Shown here: positions 5,208-5,842 of the stretch, piece by piece
How positions within the stretch are numbered: position 1 is the first letter of the stretch
Layout: every line of letters begins with the position of its first letter
NCBI GenBank assembly: GCA_024278415.1
Contig: JAJRTI010000297.1
Span: 1-5,842, forward strand
Reading direction: 5' to 3'
Length of the DNA stretch: 5,842 nt
Source of the DNA: Planctomycetota bacterium
GTDB taxonomy: Bacteria; Planctomycetota; Brocadiia; JAJRTI01
Made by a program: the position numbers and the translations under genes
Notes under the pieces: generated by a model
Database searches by the model: none
Told to the model about the DNA's origin: nothing
The model's input: only the letters and a program-made list of their open reading frames with translations

Positions 5208-5215
5208 GATTGCGG

Positions 5216-5842
5216 CTACCTCGGGCGCTTCTCGACCGGCATGAGCACGAAGTCGGGCAGCAGGTCCGCGGTGCTGTCCATGCGCGTGTTGTGGGATAGG
5301 TTCCAAAAGCCTTCGTAGCGCTTGTGGCTCTCGTCGTAGTCCAACACGGACCACGACAGGCCGATCACTTGTCCCTCCTCCATCTTGTGCACCGCGCTGT
5401 ACTCCGGGCCCAGGTCGCTCGCGTAATTGAAGGGCGTGATGTAGAACTCGAGCACGAGCACGCCCGGCTCCTTCTGGCCGAAGTCGAACTTGTACGCGTG
5501 CTCGGCCCAAGGCTTCTTCACAAGCCACTGCTGCCGGCCCGGCCAGATCCACGCCCACGGCCGGCCCTTTCCTGGCGGCGTGAAGATGTGGTAGTTCTGC
5601 GCGGTCGTGCAGGCCAGGCGCGCCTCGGTCTCCTTGTTCACGTTCTCGAACCCGCGGTATCGGCCGCCCGAGTGGTCCGCGTCGATGACAACTTCGAAGA
5701 TGTCTCCCCACTCTGGGTCGAAGTTGTGCATGTCGTCGTACACCTTGTAGAGGAAGTAGAGCCGGTTCGTCTTGGGGCTCCAGCCCACGGTCACCTCGAC
5801 GGCCAGGTCCTTGGGGTCCATGTTCTGGCCATGGCCGCGCAC
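5216..5842 (-). CDS. CBM9-like (carbohydrate-binding family 9 type) protein, N-terminus beyond the window
   Basis: The frame is open through the right edge, so the 208 visible residues are the C-terminal part and the real start is not seen. The GTG at 5842 and ATG at 5821 are probably internal codons. The visible fold signals resemble CBM9/DOMON-like beta-sandwich domains: alternating strands AVEVTVGWSP and NRLYFLYKVYDDMHNF, then the acidic strand GDIFEVVIDADHSGG, and aromatic-rich segments GRPWAWIWPGRQQWLV and YEGFWNLSH. CBM9-like domains bind sugars or sit on secreted enzymes and cell-surface proteins, and the Trp-rich middle would suit a ligand platform. Whether a catalytic domain or signal peptide lies upstream cannot be told. 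The C-terminus, LPDFVLMPVEKRPR, ends 8 bases before a hairpin. The gene faces the SGNH hydrolase, which also looks carbohydrate-related, across the repeat-filled gap. Confidence 0.7.
   Translation of the reverse strand: MRGHGQNMDPKDLAVEVTVGWSPKTNRLYFLYKVYDDMHNFDPEWGDIFEVVIDADHSGGRYRGFENVNKETEARLACTTAQNYHIFTPPGKGRPWAWIWPGRQQWLVKKPWAEHAYKFDFGQKEPGVLVLEFYITPFNYASDLGPEYSAVHKMEEGQVIGLSWSVLDYDESHKRYEGFWNLSHNTRMDSTADLLPDFVLMPVEKRPR

Larger units (their letters stand above)
4671..5215. other. Convergent intergenic region filled with short palindromes
   Basis: This 545-bp gap lies between the stop of the SGNH hydrolase and the stop of the minus-strand CBM9-like gene. I see no credible gene in it. The frames that are open across it read through repeats and lack family-like sequence. 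It contains at least four unrelated types of short palindrome or repeat, listed separately. None is followed by a T-run of the kind expected for an intrinsic terminator on either strand, although several stems are strong enough to affect RNA stability. Confidence 0.75.

Noticed and set aside
4830..5210. CRISPR array in the repeat-rich gap
   Set aside because: The repeats are palindromes of different types in both orientations with irregular spacing. There is no constant repeat-spacer period and no cas gene.
4616..5318. Several open frames across the convergent gap on both strands
   Set aside because: They consist mostly of translated palindromes (PPSRGDYRG, PPWKGG-like) and show no protein family features.

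Overview
The window looks like a GC-rich (clearly above 60% G+C by eye) bacterial chromosome fragment, probably from an uncultured or environmental lineage. The gene types (a D-aminoacylase-type amidohydrolase, an aldo/keto reductase with a ferredoxin tail, a secreted SGNH hydrolase with a jelly-roll front, a CBM9-like protein) and the load of short intergenic palindromes resemble Planctomycetota, Hydrogenedentota, Lentisphaerota or similar phyla. That placement is an inference from gene content and repeat style. No rRNA, tRNA or ribosomal protein is present to fix it.

Layout, left to right. Positions 1-81 hold a 7-bp-period tandem repeat in two inverted blocks. A minus-strand amidohydrolase of the N-acyl-D-amino-acid deacylase type follows (82-1635). 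A 290-bp gap then carries a long palindrome with a 28-bp arm and a short hexanucleotide repeat. Next is a minus-strand COG1453-type aldo/keto reductase with a C-terminal iron-sulfur domain (1926-2990, GTG start). A 333-bp divergent intergenic region carries a candidate promoter, a LacI-type operator-like site, a second copy of the long palindrome and a degenerate CGCAAAG-type repeat. A plus-strand secreted SGNH/GDSL hydrolase occupies 3324-4670. A 545-bp convergent intergenic region is packed with several different palindrome families. A minus-strand CBM9-like protein (5216-5842) runs off the right edge and lacks its N-terminus.

The genes do not form an obvious pathway. The two minus-strand metabolic genes could be co-transcribed but are separated by the long palindrome. 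The two right-hand genes look extracellular and carbohydrate-related. A catabolic or scavenging theme (D-amino-acid derivatives, carbohydrate esters, sugars) is plausible but unproven.

I do not see a new defence, mobile or RNA system. The least ordinary content is in the gaps: a two-copy 'palindrome made of palindromes' on both sides of the reductase gene, a stack of unrelated hairpins in the convergent gap, a repeat family that sits within about 15 bp of three gene boundaries, and a well-shaped LacI-type operator in the divergent promoter region.
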